From Desulfosporosinus fructosivorans (GTDB taxonomy: Bacteria; Bacillota; Desulfitobacteriia; Desulfitobacteriales; Desulfitobacteriaceae): 64,000 bases of DNA. Below are positions 54,579 to 63,052 of this stretch, one piece after another (the first letter of the stretch is position 1; each line of letters begins with the position of its first letter). The stretch is from positions 62,001 to 126,000 of the forward strand of contig NZ_SPQQ01000007.1 of assembly GCF_004766045.1 (NCBI RefSeq), read 5' to 3'. The notes beneath the pieces were generated by a model, which saw only the letters and a program-made list of their open reading frames with translations, made no database searches and had not been told where the DNA came from. The position numbers were made by a program, and so were the translations under genes.

Positions 54579-54692
54579 AATCTCCTATCCTAGGGTGAAC
54601 CATTAATTTGTTAGTCGGAGGTGTAGTTAAAGTATTCTATTGTTAAATGAACACGTCAATTTAAGAGTAATATAAAAAATGGAGGTAGACTA

Positions 54693-55853
54693 ATGCGGAA
54701 AAGTAAAGTTCTAATAGGTATAGCAGTAATAATGCTAGGTCTGGTCTCGGGTTGTGGAAGCACAGCGGCACCAAAAGCTGCTGACGAAATCAAAATTGGT
54801 GGTGTCCTGGAGCTATCAGGGGGTGTAGCAACCTATGGTCAGTCCGTTCTTAACGCCGTTAACCTTGCCTTCGAAGATCAAAACAAAAAGGGTGGGGTCC
54901 TCGGAAAACAACTCAAATTCATCACCGCTGACAATAAATCCGAAGCTGGTGAATCGACTTCAGCAATTACAAAGCTGATTACTCAAGATAAAGTTATAGC
55001 TGTGCTTGGGGCTGTTACAAGTTCAAATACTAAAGCAGCAGTGCCAGTCTCTGCGGATAACAAAATCCCGTTGATTACACCAACGGCAACTAATGCAGAA
55101 GTAACTGTTAATAAAGACGGATCGTTGAATAAATGGGTATTCAGAAGCTGCTTCTTGGATCCTTTCCAAGGAAAAGTTGCTGCAAATTTTGTAACAGACA
55201 CTCTTAAATTGAAAAAAGCTGCCATCTTTATCGATCAGAAAGATGATTATTCCAAAGGGTTGGCGGCGGAATTTAAGAAGGTAATGGAAAGTGCAGGCGG
55301 CACCATTACCGACACAGAGAATTATGTTGGCGGAGACAAGGATTTCAAATCCACGTTAACTAGGATCAAAGCAAGTAATCCAGAAGTCATATTTGTCCCA
55401 GGTTATTACAATGAAGTGGGCTTGATCGTAAAACAAGGTCGCGAATTAGGAATTAGTGTGCCATTTGTCGGTGGAGATGGCTGGGATTCTGCTAAATTGC
55501 CTGAATTAGGTGGGGCAGCAAATCTCAATGATACGTATTTCGTCAATCATATGTGGGCTGAAGATCCAGATACAAAACCTTTCGTTGAGGCTTATAAAGC
55601 AAAATACAATGCCGAGCCAGATGCTTTAGCAGCGTTGGGTTATGATGGTGCAAAAATGTTGATTGCTGCAATCGAAAAAGCAGGTAGTGCTGACTCATCA
55701 AAAATTAGAGATGCCCTGGAAAACACTAAGGATTTTAAAGGGGTTACGGGTGTCATCACTGTTGATCCTGCAACTCACAATCCTGTGAAAAGTGCGGTAA
55801 TTCTTAGAATGGTTGATGGGAAGAAGACACTGCTTACCCATGTTAATCCATAA
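54693..55853 (+). CDS. livJ: Branched-chain amino acid ABC transporter binding protein (1)
   Basis: A 386-residue substrate-binding lipoprotein of the Leu/Ile/Val type. The signal ends in the lipobox LVSGCGSTA; the body has the type I periplasmic binding fold, with IKIGGVLELSGGVATYGQ, the ligand region GAVTSSNTKAAVPVS and YGGDGW-like FVGGDGWDSAKLPEL. It is similar along its length to the protein encoded at 56120. Ligand range within branched-chain or related amino acids is not set by sequence. Confidence 0.92.
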   Translation: MRKSKVLIGIAVIMLGLVSGCGSTAAPKAADEIKIGGVLELSGGVATYGQSVLNAVNLAFEDQNKKGGVLGKQLKFITADNKSEAGESTSAITKLITQDKVIAVLGAVTSSNTKAAVPVSADNKIPLITPTATNAEVTVNKDGSLNKWVFRSCFLDPFQGKVAANFVTDTLKLKKAAIFIDQKDDYSKGLAAEFKKVMESAGGTITDTENYVGGDKDFKSTLTRIKASNPEVIFVPGYYNEVGLIVKQGRELGISVPFVGGDGWDSAKLPELGGAANLNDTYFVNHMWAEDPDTKPFVEAYKAKYNAEPDALAALGYDGAKMLIAAIEKAGSADSSKIRDALENTKDFKGVTGVITVDPATHNPVKSAVILRMVDGKKTLLTHVNP

Positions 55854-55995
55854 TTTTAATTCTTCAGAAAACGAAGTATTGTATTAGTACAGGGAAAAGT
55901 ATTGACTTAATATTATCCAAAAGCTAAGATATCCTTAGTTGACTTTGCATTCATACTTAGAAAGCTAAGTATCGAATATTCTTGGACAGGCAATG

Positions 55996-56036
55996 AAGCC
56001 TCAGTCGCGAAAAATTGGCGTTGACTGAGGCTTTTT
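55996..56036 (+). terminator. Terminator between the two binding-protein genes
   Basis: An 11-bp stem, AAGCCTCAGTC and GACTGAGGCTT, then TTTTT. It would limit transcription from the first binding-protein gene into the second. Confidence 0.85.
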
Positions 56037-56119
56037 AAAATGATTGGAGGGTGGCGCGTAGACGAATAATAATATCCATCTATAATTTTTTAGCTAGATA
56101 GAATAAAGGAGGAGAAGGA

Positions 56120-57304
56120 ATGAGAATATTTGGCAAAGCTTTTTCACTTGGACTTATTGCATTATTAAGTGTCTCATTGGTTGGATGTGGAACAACTCCA
56201 AAACCAGCTTCAACTGATACGAGTGCTCCTATCAAGGTAGGCGGAAATTTAGAGTTGAGTGGCGGAACAGCTATGTTTGGTCAAGCGGCGCAGAATGCTA
56301 TTAATTTAGCGTTTGAGCAGCAAAATGCTAAAGGCGGGGTCACAGGCAGACAACTCCAATTAGTGGCAGCGGACAATAAGTCCGATGCAGGGGAATCAAC
56401 CTCTTCTGTTACTAAGCTTGTTACTCAGGACAAAGTTGTCGCAGTGATCGGCTCAATGACAAGCTCAGTCACCCTGGCTGCTGTTCCAGTTGTAACTGAT
56501 AATAAGATACCTATGATTTCCCCAAGTGGAACAAATTCTAAGCTTACAGTAAATCCGACTACCGGAGCTGTAAATGCTTGGGTTTTCAGAGCGTGCTTTA
56601 TTGATCCGTTCCAAGGCCAAGTCGCAGCGAACTTTGCTTTGAATAATTTAAAAGCTAAAAATGCTGCCGTAATCATTGACCAGAAAAGTGACTATTCCAA
56701 AGGCTTAGCAGAAGCTTTTGTCGCTAATTTCAAAAAAGGAAATGGTGTCATATCTGGTACTGAACAATATGTCGCAGGAAGCGATAAGGATTTCCGTCCT
56801 ATCTTAACCCGTATAAAAGCTCAAAATCCGGATATGGTATGGTTACCTGGTTATTATCAAGAAGTAGGTCTCATCGTGAAGCAAGCTCGTGAATTAGGTA
56901 TGAAGATGCCATTTATGGGTGGAGATGGCTGGGATGATCCACAACTCTTAAACATCGCTGGCGCTGAACCGTTAAACAATACCTTCTATTGTGATCATGT
57001 AGCAACTGATGATCCTGCTTTGGCTACTTTCGTGAAAGATTACAAAGCAAAATTCAACCTTGAGCCAAATGCTATGGCAGCTTTAGGTTACGATGCAGCC
57101 AATCTTCTGATCAAAGCGATTGAAGATGCAAAAGGGACTGACCCAGAAAAATTGCGCCTAGCTTTAGAGAACATGAAAGGGTTTAAAGGTGTAGGTGGAG
57201 AAATAACAATTGATCCTTTGACACATAACCCTCAGAAGAGTGCAGTAATTAAAGAATACAAAAGTGGTAAAGTTACGTTCGTGACACGCGTTGCACCTCA
57301 GTGA
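56120..57304 (+). CDS. livK: Branched-chain amino acid ABC transporter binding protein (2)
   Basis: A 394-residue lipoprotein paralogous to the previous one, with lipobox LVGCGTTPKPA and shared blocks such as RACFIDPFQGQVAANFAL and GGDGWDDPQLLNI. Start follows AAGGAGGAGAAGG, a strong site. It is separated from livH by a further hairpin. Two binding proteins probably feed the same permease with different affinities or ligands. Confidence 0.92.
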   Translation: MRIFGKAFSLGLIALLSVSLVGCGTTPKPASTDTSAPIKVGGNLELSGGTAMFGQAAQNAINLAFEQQNAKGGVTGRQLQLVAADNKSDAGESTSSVTKLVTQDKVVAVIGSMTSSVTLAAVPVVTDNKIPMISPSGTNSKLTVNPTTGAVNAWVFRACFIDPFQGQVAANFALNNLKAKNAAVIIDQKSDYSKGLAEAFVANFKKGNGVISGTEQYVAGSDKDFRPILTRIKAQNPDMVWLPGYYQEVGLIVKQARELGMKMPFMGGDGWDDPQLLNIAGAEPLNNTFYCDHVATDDPALATFVKDYKAKFNLEPNAMAALGYDAANLLIKAIEDAKGTDPEKLRLALENMKGFKGVGGEITIDPLTHNPQKSAVIKEYKSGKVTFVTRVAPQ

Positions 57305-57371
57305 TGAATTTTCGTATATCTGGTGCCTAATCTATCTTTAGGCATAATGAATAACGAGTAGTTCTTTAAAC

Positions 57372-57406
57372 AGAGAGAGGGAGGGGTCCGTTTTCACCCT
57401 CTCTCT
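57372..57406 (+). other. Hairpin between binding protein 2 and livH
   Basis: A 10-bp stem, AGAGAGAGGG and CCCTCTCTCT, without a full T run after it. It may stabilise the upstream mRNA or partly stop transcription. Confidence 0.6.
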
Positions 57407-57447
57407 TCAACTTTGAAAAGGTTTCGCAGAAAAGGGAGTGAAATTTT

Positions 57448-58332
57448 TTGGATTTAACTCAGATATTTCAGCAACTAATTAATGGATTGTCTCTAGGAAG
57501 TATCTACGCGCTCATTGCCTTGGGCTATACAATGGTCTATGGTATCATCAAACTGATTAATTTTGCACATGGAGACGTAATGATGGTTGGAGCTTATTCC
57601 GGTTGGTTTGCTATCACAGTCTTGCATTTGCCTTTTTTACCCGCTCTGCTCTTTTCAATGGTTTCCTGTGCTCTATTAGGAGTATTAATTGAACGAATAG
57701 CATATAAACCCCTGCGAAACGCCTCCCGTATCGCAGCTTTAATTACCGCGATCGGGGTTTCGTTGTTCTTAGAGTATGGGGGCATGATTGTTGTTACCGC
57801 ACAAGTGCGTACCTATCCTCCAGTCTTTCCGGAGACAATGTATATTATAGGTGGTGTATACTTTAAATACGGAGATATTGTAATGCTTGTAACCTCTGTA
57901 GTACTGATGGCTCTCTTGCATTTTACCGTTCAATACACAAAAGTGGGTAAAGCCATGCGTGCTGTGTCCTTCGACAAAGAGGCTGCGTTACTGATGGGAA
58001 TAAACACAAATAATATTATATCCTTTACGTTTGCAATTGGTTCAGCTTTAGCGGCAGCAGCTGGTGTACTAATGGGCGTCTACTTCAATACCATTGACCC
58101 TTTGATGGGGATAATTCCTGGTTTGAAGGCTTTCGTGGCTGCTGTCCTTGGGGGCATTGGGATTATACCTGGGGCAATGGTTGGAGGCTTAATGTTAGGT
58201 TTAGTCGAATCAATCGTGAGCGGCTTAGGAGCTTCAACTTGGCGCGATGCAGTTGCCTTTCTCATCTTGATTCTCGTCCTTATTATTAAACCAAGCGGAC
58301 TTTTTGGTAAAAACGTCCGTGAGAAAGTGTAG
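57448..58332 (+). CDS. livH: Branched-chain amino acid ABC permease LivH
   Basis: A 294-residue permease with about eight helices. The LivH signature is seen in NGLSLGSIYALIALGYTMVYGI and the cytoplasmic loop VSFDKEAALLMGINTNNIISF (EAA-like). A TTG start at 57448 is supported by AAAGGGAGTG. It precedes livM by 9 bp. Confidence 0.95.
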   Translation: MDLTQIFQQLINGLSLGSIYALIALGYTMVYGIIKLINFAHGDVMMVGAYSGWFAITVLHLPFLPALLFSMVSCALLGVLIERIAYKPLRNASRIAALITAIGVSLFLEYGGMIVVTAQVRTYPPVFPETMYIIGGVYFKYGDIVMLVTSVVLMALLHFTVQYTKVGKAMRAVSFDKEAALLMGINTNNIISFTFAIGSALAAAAGVLMGVYFNTIDPLMGIIPGLKAFVAAVLGGIGIIPGAMVGGLMLGLVESIVSGLGASTWRDAVAFLILILVLIIKPSGLFGKNVREKV

Positions 58333-58341
58333 GTGAGAGAA

Positions 58342-59274
58342 ATGCGCAACTGGTTCAGCCGCAAAAATATTATCTCGTTCTTGATGATTGTTCTTATATA
58401 TGCAGTTGTTCAAGGACTGATCGTGTTTGAAATTATGCCTCCTTTCTATAAACTAACCCTAATCCTTATCTGTATTTATATTATCCTTTCAACGAGTTTG
58501 AATTTGATTAATGGAATCACGGGTCAATTTTCGATCGGACATGCAGGTTTTATGGCCGTAGGTGCCTATGTTTCTGCGATGATAACTGCTATCTTGCACG
58601 GGCCATTGATTTTGGGAATTTTGGCTGGGGCTACCGGGGCAGCATTGGCAGGCCTTTTAGTTGGACTACCTACTCTGCGTCTCAAGGGAGATTATCTGGC
58701 GATAGCAACCCTTGGATTTGGAGAAATCGTGCGGATAGTCTTCTTGAACATGGAAATAGTTGGAGGGGCTGCGGGATTTACCTTGCCGAGTAAAATCACG
58801 TGGACCTGGGCTTTTCTATTAATGGTAGTGAGTGTTGTTCTGATAAAAAACTTTGTTGGCTCAACGCATGGTAGGGCATGTATTTCTATTCGAGAGAATG
58901 AGATTGCTGCTGAATCTATGGGTATTAATACTACAAAATATAAAGTAATGGCCTTTACAATCGGAGCCTTTTTTGCTGGATTAGCTGGAGCTATTTACGC
59001 GAATTACATGTATATTATTCAACCAGGAACGTTTAGCTTTTTAAAGTCTTTTGACATTCTAGTTATGGTTGTCCTTGGTGGCCTAGGAAGCATAAGTGGT
59101 GGTATTGTGGGCGCCATTGTCTATACCTTGATTTCAGCTCTTTTAGCAGGTATTCCGGAATGGCGTTTAGTTATTACAGCAGTGTTCTTGGTTGTGATGA
59201 TGATCTTTAGACCGACAGGTATAATGGGAACGAAGGAATTTTCTTTAGGTTTCCTGCGAAAGAAGGGTGATTAA
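58342..59274 (+). CDS. livM: Branched-chain amino acid ABC permease LivM
   Basis: A 310-residue partner permease with the signature LSTSLNLINGITGQFSIGHAG and SIRENEIAAESMGINTTKYK. The ATG at 58342 has AGGTGAG upstream; a GTG at 58333 is in frame but has none. Its stop overlaps the livG start region. Confidence 0.95.
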   Translation: MRNWFSRKNIISFLMIVLIYAVVQGLIVFEIMPPFYKLTLILICIYIILSTSLNLINGITGQFSIGHAGFMAVGAYVSAMITAILHGPLILGILAGATGAALAGLLVGLPTLRLKGDYLAIATLGFGEIVRIVFLNMEIVGGAAGFTLPSKITWTWAFLLMVVSVVLIKNFVGSTHGRACISIRENEIAAESMGINTTKYKVMAFTIGAFFAGLAGAIYANYMYIIQPGTFSFLKSFDILVMVVLGGLGSISGGIVGAIVYTLISALLAGIPEWRLVITAVFLVVMMIFRPTGIMGTKEFSLGFLRKKGD

Positions 59275-59275
59275 A

Positions 59276-60043
59276 GTGCCGCTTCTAAAAGTTGAGAATC
59301 TCTCTAAGTCATTTGGCGGATTGAAAGCAGTTTCAAATTTAGATATTGTGATTAATCAAGGGGAACTAATCGGTCTTATTGGTCCTAACGGAGCTGGAAA
59401 AACCACAGTCTTTAATATACTCACAGGGGTGTATGAAAAGACTGAAGGGAAAATGACGTTTTTGGACAAAGATGTGAGTGGACTTAAACCGTATCAAGTT
59501 ACCCAGCGGGGGATGGCTCGGACGTTTCAAAATATTCGGCTGTTTAGTGATTTAAGTGTCATCGATAATGTTAAAGTTGCCTATCATCAAAGAACTTCCT
59601 ATAGCACATTCAGTGCGCTCTTTCGCCTGCCAAGCTATTTCTCCGGTGAAGACGAGATGCATCGCAAAGCAATGGAGTTACTGAAAATCTTTAACCTTGA
59701 TGATAAAGCAGAAGAGATGGCTAAAAATTTACCATATGGAGAACAACGCCGCTTGGAGATCGCTCGTGCCCTGGCAACAGACCCTAAACTGTTATTGCTC
59801 GATGAGCCAGCTGCAGGCATGAATCCTCAGGAAACCCATGATCTAATGAATCTTATTCGTTGGATAAGGGAGAAGTTTAAGCTAACAATTCTCTTAATCG
59901 AACATGATATGTCCTTAGTAATGGGGGTTTGTGAGCGCATCTATGTTTTGGATTATGGTATGATTATTGCTCAAGGTACACCAGATGACATTAAACGCAA
60001 TCCTAAAGTCATCGAGGCTTATTTAGGGGAGGAGGTTGTCTGA
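59276..60043 (+). CDS. livG: Branched-chain amino acid ABC ATPase LivG
   Basis: A 255-residue ABC ATPase with Walker A GPNGAGKTTVFNILTG, signature YGEQRRLEIARALATDPK and Walker B LLLLDEPAAGMNP. The GTG at 59276 is preferred over the in-frame GTG at 59267 because AAGGGTGA lies 5 bases before it. It overlaps livF. Confidence 0.95.
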   Translation: MPLLKVENLSKSFGGLKAVSNLDIVINQGELIGLIGPNGAGKTTVFNILTGVYEKTEGKMTFLDKDVSGLKPYQVTQRGMARTFQNIRLFSDLSVIDNVKVAYHQRTSYSTFSALFRLPSYFSGEDEMHRKAMELLKIFNLDDKAEEMAKNLPYGEQRRLEIARALATDPKLLLLDEPAAGMNPQETHDLMNLIRWIREKFKLTILLIEHDMSLVMGVCERIYVLDYGMIIAQGTPDDIKRNPKVIEAYLGEEVV

Positions 60044-60747
60044 TGCTTGTACTTGAAGATATTAATGTATACTATGGTGCAATTCATGCGCTTAAAGGAA
60101 TCTCCTTTGAGGTTAACAAGGGAGAGATTGTAACCCTTATTGGCTCAAATGGTGCAGGCAAAAGCACAAGTCTCAAGACGATTTCCGGATTATTACGCCC
60201 AAAATCGGGTAAGATTACATTTAAAGGAGAGAACTTGGCAATTGTTCCTCCCCAATCTATTGTTGCCAAAGGGATATCGCAGGTTCCTGAAGGTCGCCGT
60301 GTGTTTGCTAATATGACCGTTATCGAGAATTTGGAACTCGGTGCATATCTGCGAAAGGATAAAACTGAGATAAAGAAAGCCATGCAACACGTGTATGAGC
60401 TGTTTCCACGTCTTCTTGAACGAAATAAGCAAATTTCTGGTACCTTGTCCGGAGGGGAACAGCAAATGCTAGCCATGGGGAGAGCTCTAATGTCTCAACC
60501 TGAGCTCCTTCTTCTCGATGAGCCTTCTATGGGTTTAGCACCTATTTTGGTTAAACAAATATTCTCGATTATTAAAGAGATTAACGCTAGTGGGACAACC
60601 ATCTTGCTTGTTGAACAAAATGCTCATATGGCACTTTCCATCGCTAACAGGGCGTATGTCTTAGAGACCGGAAAGATTGTGCTTTCCGGTGACTCCAAAG
60701 AGTTAGCGGAAAGTGAAGAGGTCAGGAAGGCCTACTTAGGCGGGTAA
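60043..60747 (+). CDS. livF: Branched-chain amino acid ABC ATPase LivF
   Basis: A 234-residue ABC ATPase with Walker A GSNGAGKSTSLKTISG, signature LSGGEQQMLAMGRALM and Walker B LLLLDEPSMGLAP. It forms a heterodimer with LivG. It is the last gene of the operon; an R2 repeat follows. Confidence 0.95.
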   Translation: MLVLEDINVYYGAIHALKGISFEVNKGEIVTLIGSNGAGKSTSLKTISGLLRPKSGKITFKGENLAIVPPQSIVAKGISQVPEGRRVFANMTVIENLELGAYLRKDKTEIKKAMQHVYELFPRLLERNKQISGTLSGGEQQMLAMGRALMSQPELLLLDEPSMGLAPILVKQIFSIIKEINASGTTILLVEQNAHMALSIANRAYVLETGKIVLSGDSKELAESEEVRKAYLGG

Positions 60748-60756
60748 ATTCATGAG

Positions 60757-60985
60757 ACTCTCACTTGTATAAGTGGGAGTGGTGCCCGTACTTTGCTTCG
60801 GAGGGTTAGAAGTCTCCTTTATTTGGCGATAGTCTATCCTAGGTATGTAGGTATTCCTTTAAGAATCACGAGTAGCCCTACGCCGATGGGTAGTTCTTAG
60901 GGATCACGGCTTCGGCGATAGTCTCCACTGGTGACTATCGCCACCGAAGTCTTGACGTTCAACTTTAGTTTAACGAGTTCTCTAC
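60757..60985 (+). repeat. R2 dispersed repeat, copy B
   Basis: Starts with a hairpin ACTCTCACTT, GTAT, AAGTGGGAGT 10 bp after the livF stop and shares GCGATAGTCTATC, CCTACGCCG and CACGGCTTCGGCGATA in order with copy A (49617-49890, opposite orientation). A second hairpin GGCGATAGTC, loop, GACTATCGCC is at 60913-60942. The end CACCGAAGTCT, then TTTAACGAGTT recurs at 61961-62006. The first hairpin might end the liv transcript. Confidence 0.75.
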
Positions 60986-61015
60986 CATTTTTACAAGTTA
61001 TGTAAATTAAGTTTG

Positions 61016-61072
61016 TAGATAAATCACATCCATTCGATTATATGATATAATCAGATAGATGTGATTTATCTA
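61016..61072. other. Nested double palindrome upstream of the CBS-ACT gene
   Basis: An outer perfect 15-bp inverted repeat (TAGATAAATCACATC and its complement) encloses a perfect inner one, GATTATAT G ATATAATC (61036-61052), with 5-bp spacers on each side. The whole 57 bp lies 100 bp before the CBS-ACT gene. No T run follows. It could be an operator or an RNA hairpin with an internal loop. Confidence 0.6.
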
Positions 61073-61172
61073 ACAAAGGCGCCATGATAAGGTAGTCATA
61101 CTACTATTAATGTGTCAAAGGATTACTTGGAAGTTAAAGCCAACTTTAAAGGAGAGAAAGGGGTAGGATAAT

Positions 61173-61799
61173 ATGTATGTTCGCCAATTTATGACGTCCC
61201 AGGTTTTTACGGTGGGTCCGGATGAATCAATCGCAGATACTTTGTTGCTTATGCGAGAAAAAAAGATCGACCGATTGCCAGTACTGGATAAGGGTAAACT
61301 TGTGGGGTTTGTAACAGATGGGGATCTACGAGAGGTCTCTCCTTCACCAGCCACGACCTTAAGTATTTTTGAGCTTAACTACCTCATAGCGAAAACCCCA
61401 ATCCGTGAAGTGGCTGTAAAAAAAGTTGTGACTTGTCATCCAGACACGCAAATTGAGGACGCTGCCTTGTTAATGCGGGAACATAGAATTGGAGGATTAC
61501 CAGTTCTTGAAGAGGGTAAACTAGTTGGGATTATTACAGGATATGATATTTTGGATGCTTTTTTAGATATCATGGGAGCCAGAAGTCCTGGTGAGCGTGT
61601 GGTAATTGAGGCAAAAGACAAAGCTGGTGTTTTGCTGGAGATTGCCGCCACGATAAAGCAGTTTGAAGTCGACGTTACTAGTTTTGCCTTTTATCATCAG
61701 AAGGATAATCATATCCAGTTTCTCTTGCACCTACAGGGAGAACAAGTGACTGAGGCGAAAGCGTCTTTAGCAGAAAAAGGATATAATATTAAAAAATGA
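61173..61799 (+). CDS. CBS-pair and ACT domain protein (AcuB-like)
   Basis: A 208-residue regulatory protein with two CBS domains (1-60, VRQFMTSQVFTVGPDESIAD; 75-135, VVTCHPDTQIEDAALLMREH) and a C-terminal ACT domain (140-208). It resembles AcuB. The CBS pair suggests adenine-nucleotide binding and the ACT domain suggests amino acid sensing. Its place after the liv operon may reflect that. No enzymatic domain is present. Confidence 0.85.
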   Translation: MYVRQFMTSQVFTVGPDESIADTLLLMREKKIDRLPVLDKGKLVGFVTDGDLREVSPSPATTLSIFELNYLIAKTPIREVAVKKVVTCHPDTQIEDAALLMREHRIGGLPVLEEGKLVGIITGYDILDAFLDIMGARSPGERVVIEAKDKAGVLLEIAATIKQFEVDVTSFAFYHQKDNHIQFLLHLQGEQVTEAKASLAEKGYNIKK

Positions 61800-61857
61800 T
61801 CTAGGTTTGAGGCCTAGGGCACAGTTATTCAGACTAGCCATAAACATAACAAACAAA

Positions 61858-61911
61858 ACAAACAAAGAAAGTTACCGAATGAGCAGTCATTCGGTAACTT
61901 TCTTTGTTTGT
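61858..61911 (+). terminator. Terminator after the CBS-ACT gene, 25-bp perfect stem
   Basis: A stem of 25 perfect base pairs with a 4-base loop (GCAG); the stem tip is CCGAATGA and TCATTCGG. The 3' flank is TTTGTAAAA. It is unusually long for an intrinsic terminator. Confidence 0.7.
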
Positions 61912-61960
61912 AAAATGGGATATAATATAAAGAGTTTAAAAGGTCGTTTGATTCAAGGGT

Positions 61961-62006
61961 GAGACTCCCCACCGAAGTCTCCATTTTCGACTTTAATTGA
62001 ACGAGT
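61961..62006 (+). repeat. R2 partial copy
   Basis: CACCGAAGTCTCC and CGACTTTAATTGAACGAGTT match the last 50 bp of R2 copy B, directly before the DUF2889 gene. Confidence 0.6.
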
Positions 62007-62034
62007 TAACCAACATAAGAAAAGAGGAGACTTT

Positions 62035-62466
62035 ATGTATCTTTTTAACCGATCTATTTCGATCAATGTCCGATCAGCCGACAAAAAATTACTTACGGTG
62101 GATGGCTTTTTCCTAGACAGTCACCATGAACTTTGTATAACTCTTGGAGTTGACTTGGAGAGTAATACAATTGTTTCTGCCAACGGTGAATTTCTTCGTG
62201 TTCCCCATACAGACTGTGAGCAAAGTCATAATCTAATAAACAACCTTGTAGGTATTAACCTAGACCGTAATGTACGCAAGCAGATTCAAAGGGCGGTGGG
62301 CTTAAACTATGGCTGTACTCATCTAACGGACCTTACGCTTGAGTGTGTAAAAGGATTGCTTCAAGCAAAATTTCAATTGATGCATCTTACAATGCAAGAG
62401 GAAGAAATTAATACTATAGTCGAACAATATCTAGAGGGAAGCTGTCTGCATTATAAAACTATGTAA
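62035..62466 (+). CDS. DUF2889 family protein
   Basis: A 143-residue protein with the DUF2889 pattern: FFLDSHHELCITLGVDLESN, FLRVPHTDCEQSHNLINNLVG and GLNYGCTHLTDLTLE. Its function is unknown. The ATG at 62035 follows AAGAGGAGAC. It converges with a small gene on the minus strand whose stop is 9 bp away. Confidence 0.82.
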   Translation: MYLFNRSISINVRSADKKLLTVDGFFLDSHHELCITLGVDLESNTIVSANGEFLRVPHTDCEQSHNLINNLVGINLDRNVRKQIQRAVGLNYGCTHLTDLTLECVKGLLQAKFQLMHLTMQEEEINTIVEQYLEGSCLHYKTM

Positions 62467-62475
62467 GACCTTTCG

Positions 62476-62616
62476 TTAACGTTTTGGATTTGTATAAGCA
62501 ATTAGGATAGTCTCTTGGCCATTTGACCGCGAGGTATTGAATTTAGTTTCTAAAGCTTTAACCTCTTCAATTTGGCTATTCGTTAAATCAGAGAATAAGA
62601 TTTCGGATCGATTCAT
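62476..62616 (-). CDS. Small 46-residue protein of unknown function
   Basis: A short gene I do not recognise: MNRSEILFSDLTNSQIEEVK to AYTNPKR. The ribosome binding site AAAGGAGGTG is 5 bases before the ATG and close to consensus. It ends 9 bp from the DUF2889 stop. The sequence is polar and helix-prone in the first half. No family is recognised. It is antisense to nothing and fills the only gap there. Confidence 0.6.
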   Translation of the reverse strand: MNRSEILFSDLTNSQIEEVKALETKFNTSRSNGQETILIAYTNPKR

Positions 62617-62823
62617 TTCTTCACCTCCTTTGGTTATTACTTACCCCATAAGAGCAACTCGTCAATTGCTTCGTAAAAAATGAATAGTGTATCTTGACGA
62701 TTAATTATATTGTGCACAATTAATAAATATATATACCTTAAATTAAAGAAGTTAAACAATAGTTCATTATTAAATAAAGGCTTTCATAATAACCATGAAT
62801 GTGGTAGTATTATTTTCGACAAT

Positions 62824-62921
62824 GGGGATGGGTGGTGGCTGGTGCTGCCCCCGGACTTCAAATCCGCGTGTCGGGACGCAGAACGTTCCGAGGTGTGTTC
62901 GATTCGCACGCATCCCCGCCA
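62824..62921 (+). tRNA. selC: tRNA-Sec (anticodon TCA)
   Basis: A 98-nt tRNA with acceptor GGGGATG and CATCCCC, anticodon TCA in CTTCAAA, a long variable arm (TCGGGACG, loop, CGTTCCGA), T-loop TTCGATT and encoded CCA. These features, especially the UCA anticodon and long arm, identify selenocysteine tRNA. The gene is preceded by about 200 bp with no gene. Confidence 0.95.
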
Positions 62922-63025
62922 TTTTAGTTCGTACTTCGTAGTTCTAATATCGAAGACCATAGTCGTGATTCGTAGTTTGTGCTTCGTTGTTCGAATACCA
63001 GTAGCGAATATCACATACCAAATAT

Positions 63026-63049
63026 GAGGCAGCGCGAAGCTGCCTCTTT
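63026..63049 (+). terminator. Terminator after tRNA-Sec
   Basis: An 8-bp stem, GAGGCAGC and GCTGCCTC, followed by TTTG, about 105 bp after the tRNA. The stretch between contains near-repeats of TTCGTAGTT. Confidence 0.75.
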
Positions 63050-63052
63050 GTT

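Noticed and set aside
54590..54605. AGGGTGAACC, resembling the T-box sequence
   Set aside because: It lies after the terminator rather than before it and lacks the rest of the T-box consensus.
62710..63027. 105-codon frame on the plus strand and an opposing 76-codon frame
   Set aside because: Both read across tRNA-Sec and its flanks, without ribosome binding sites.
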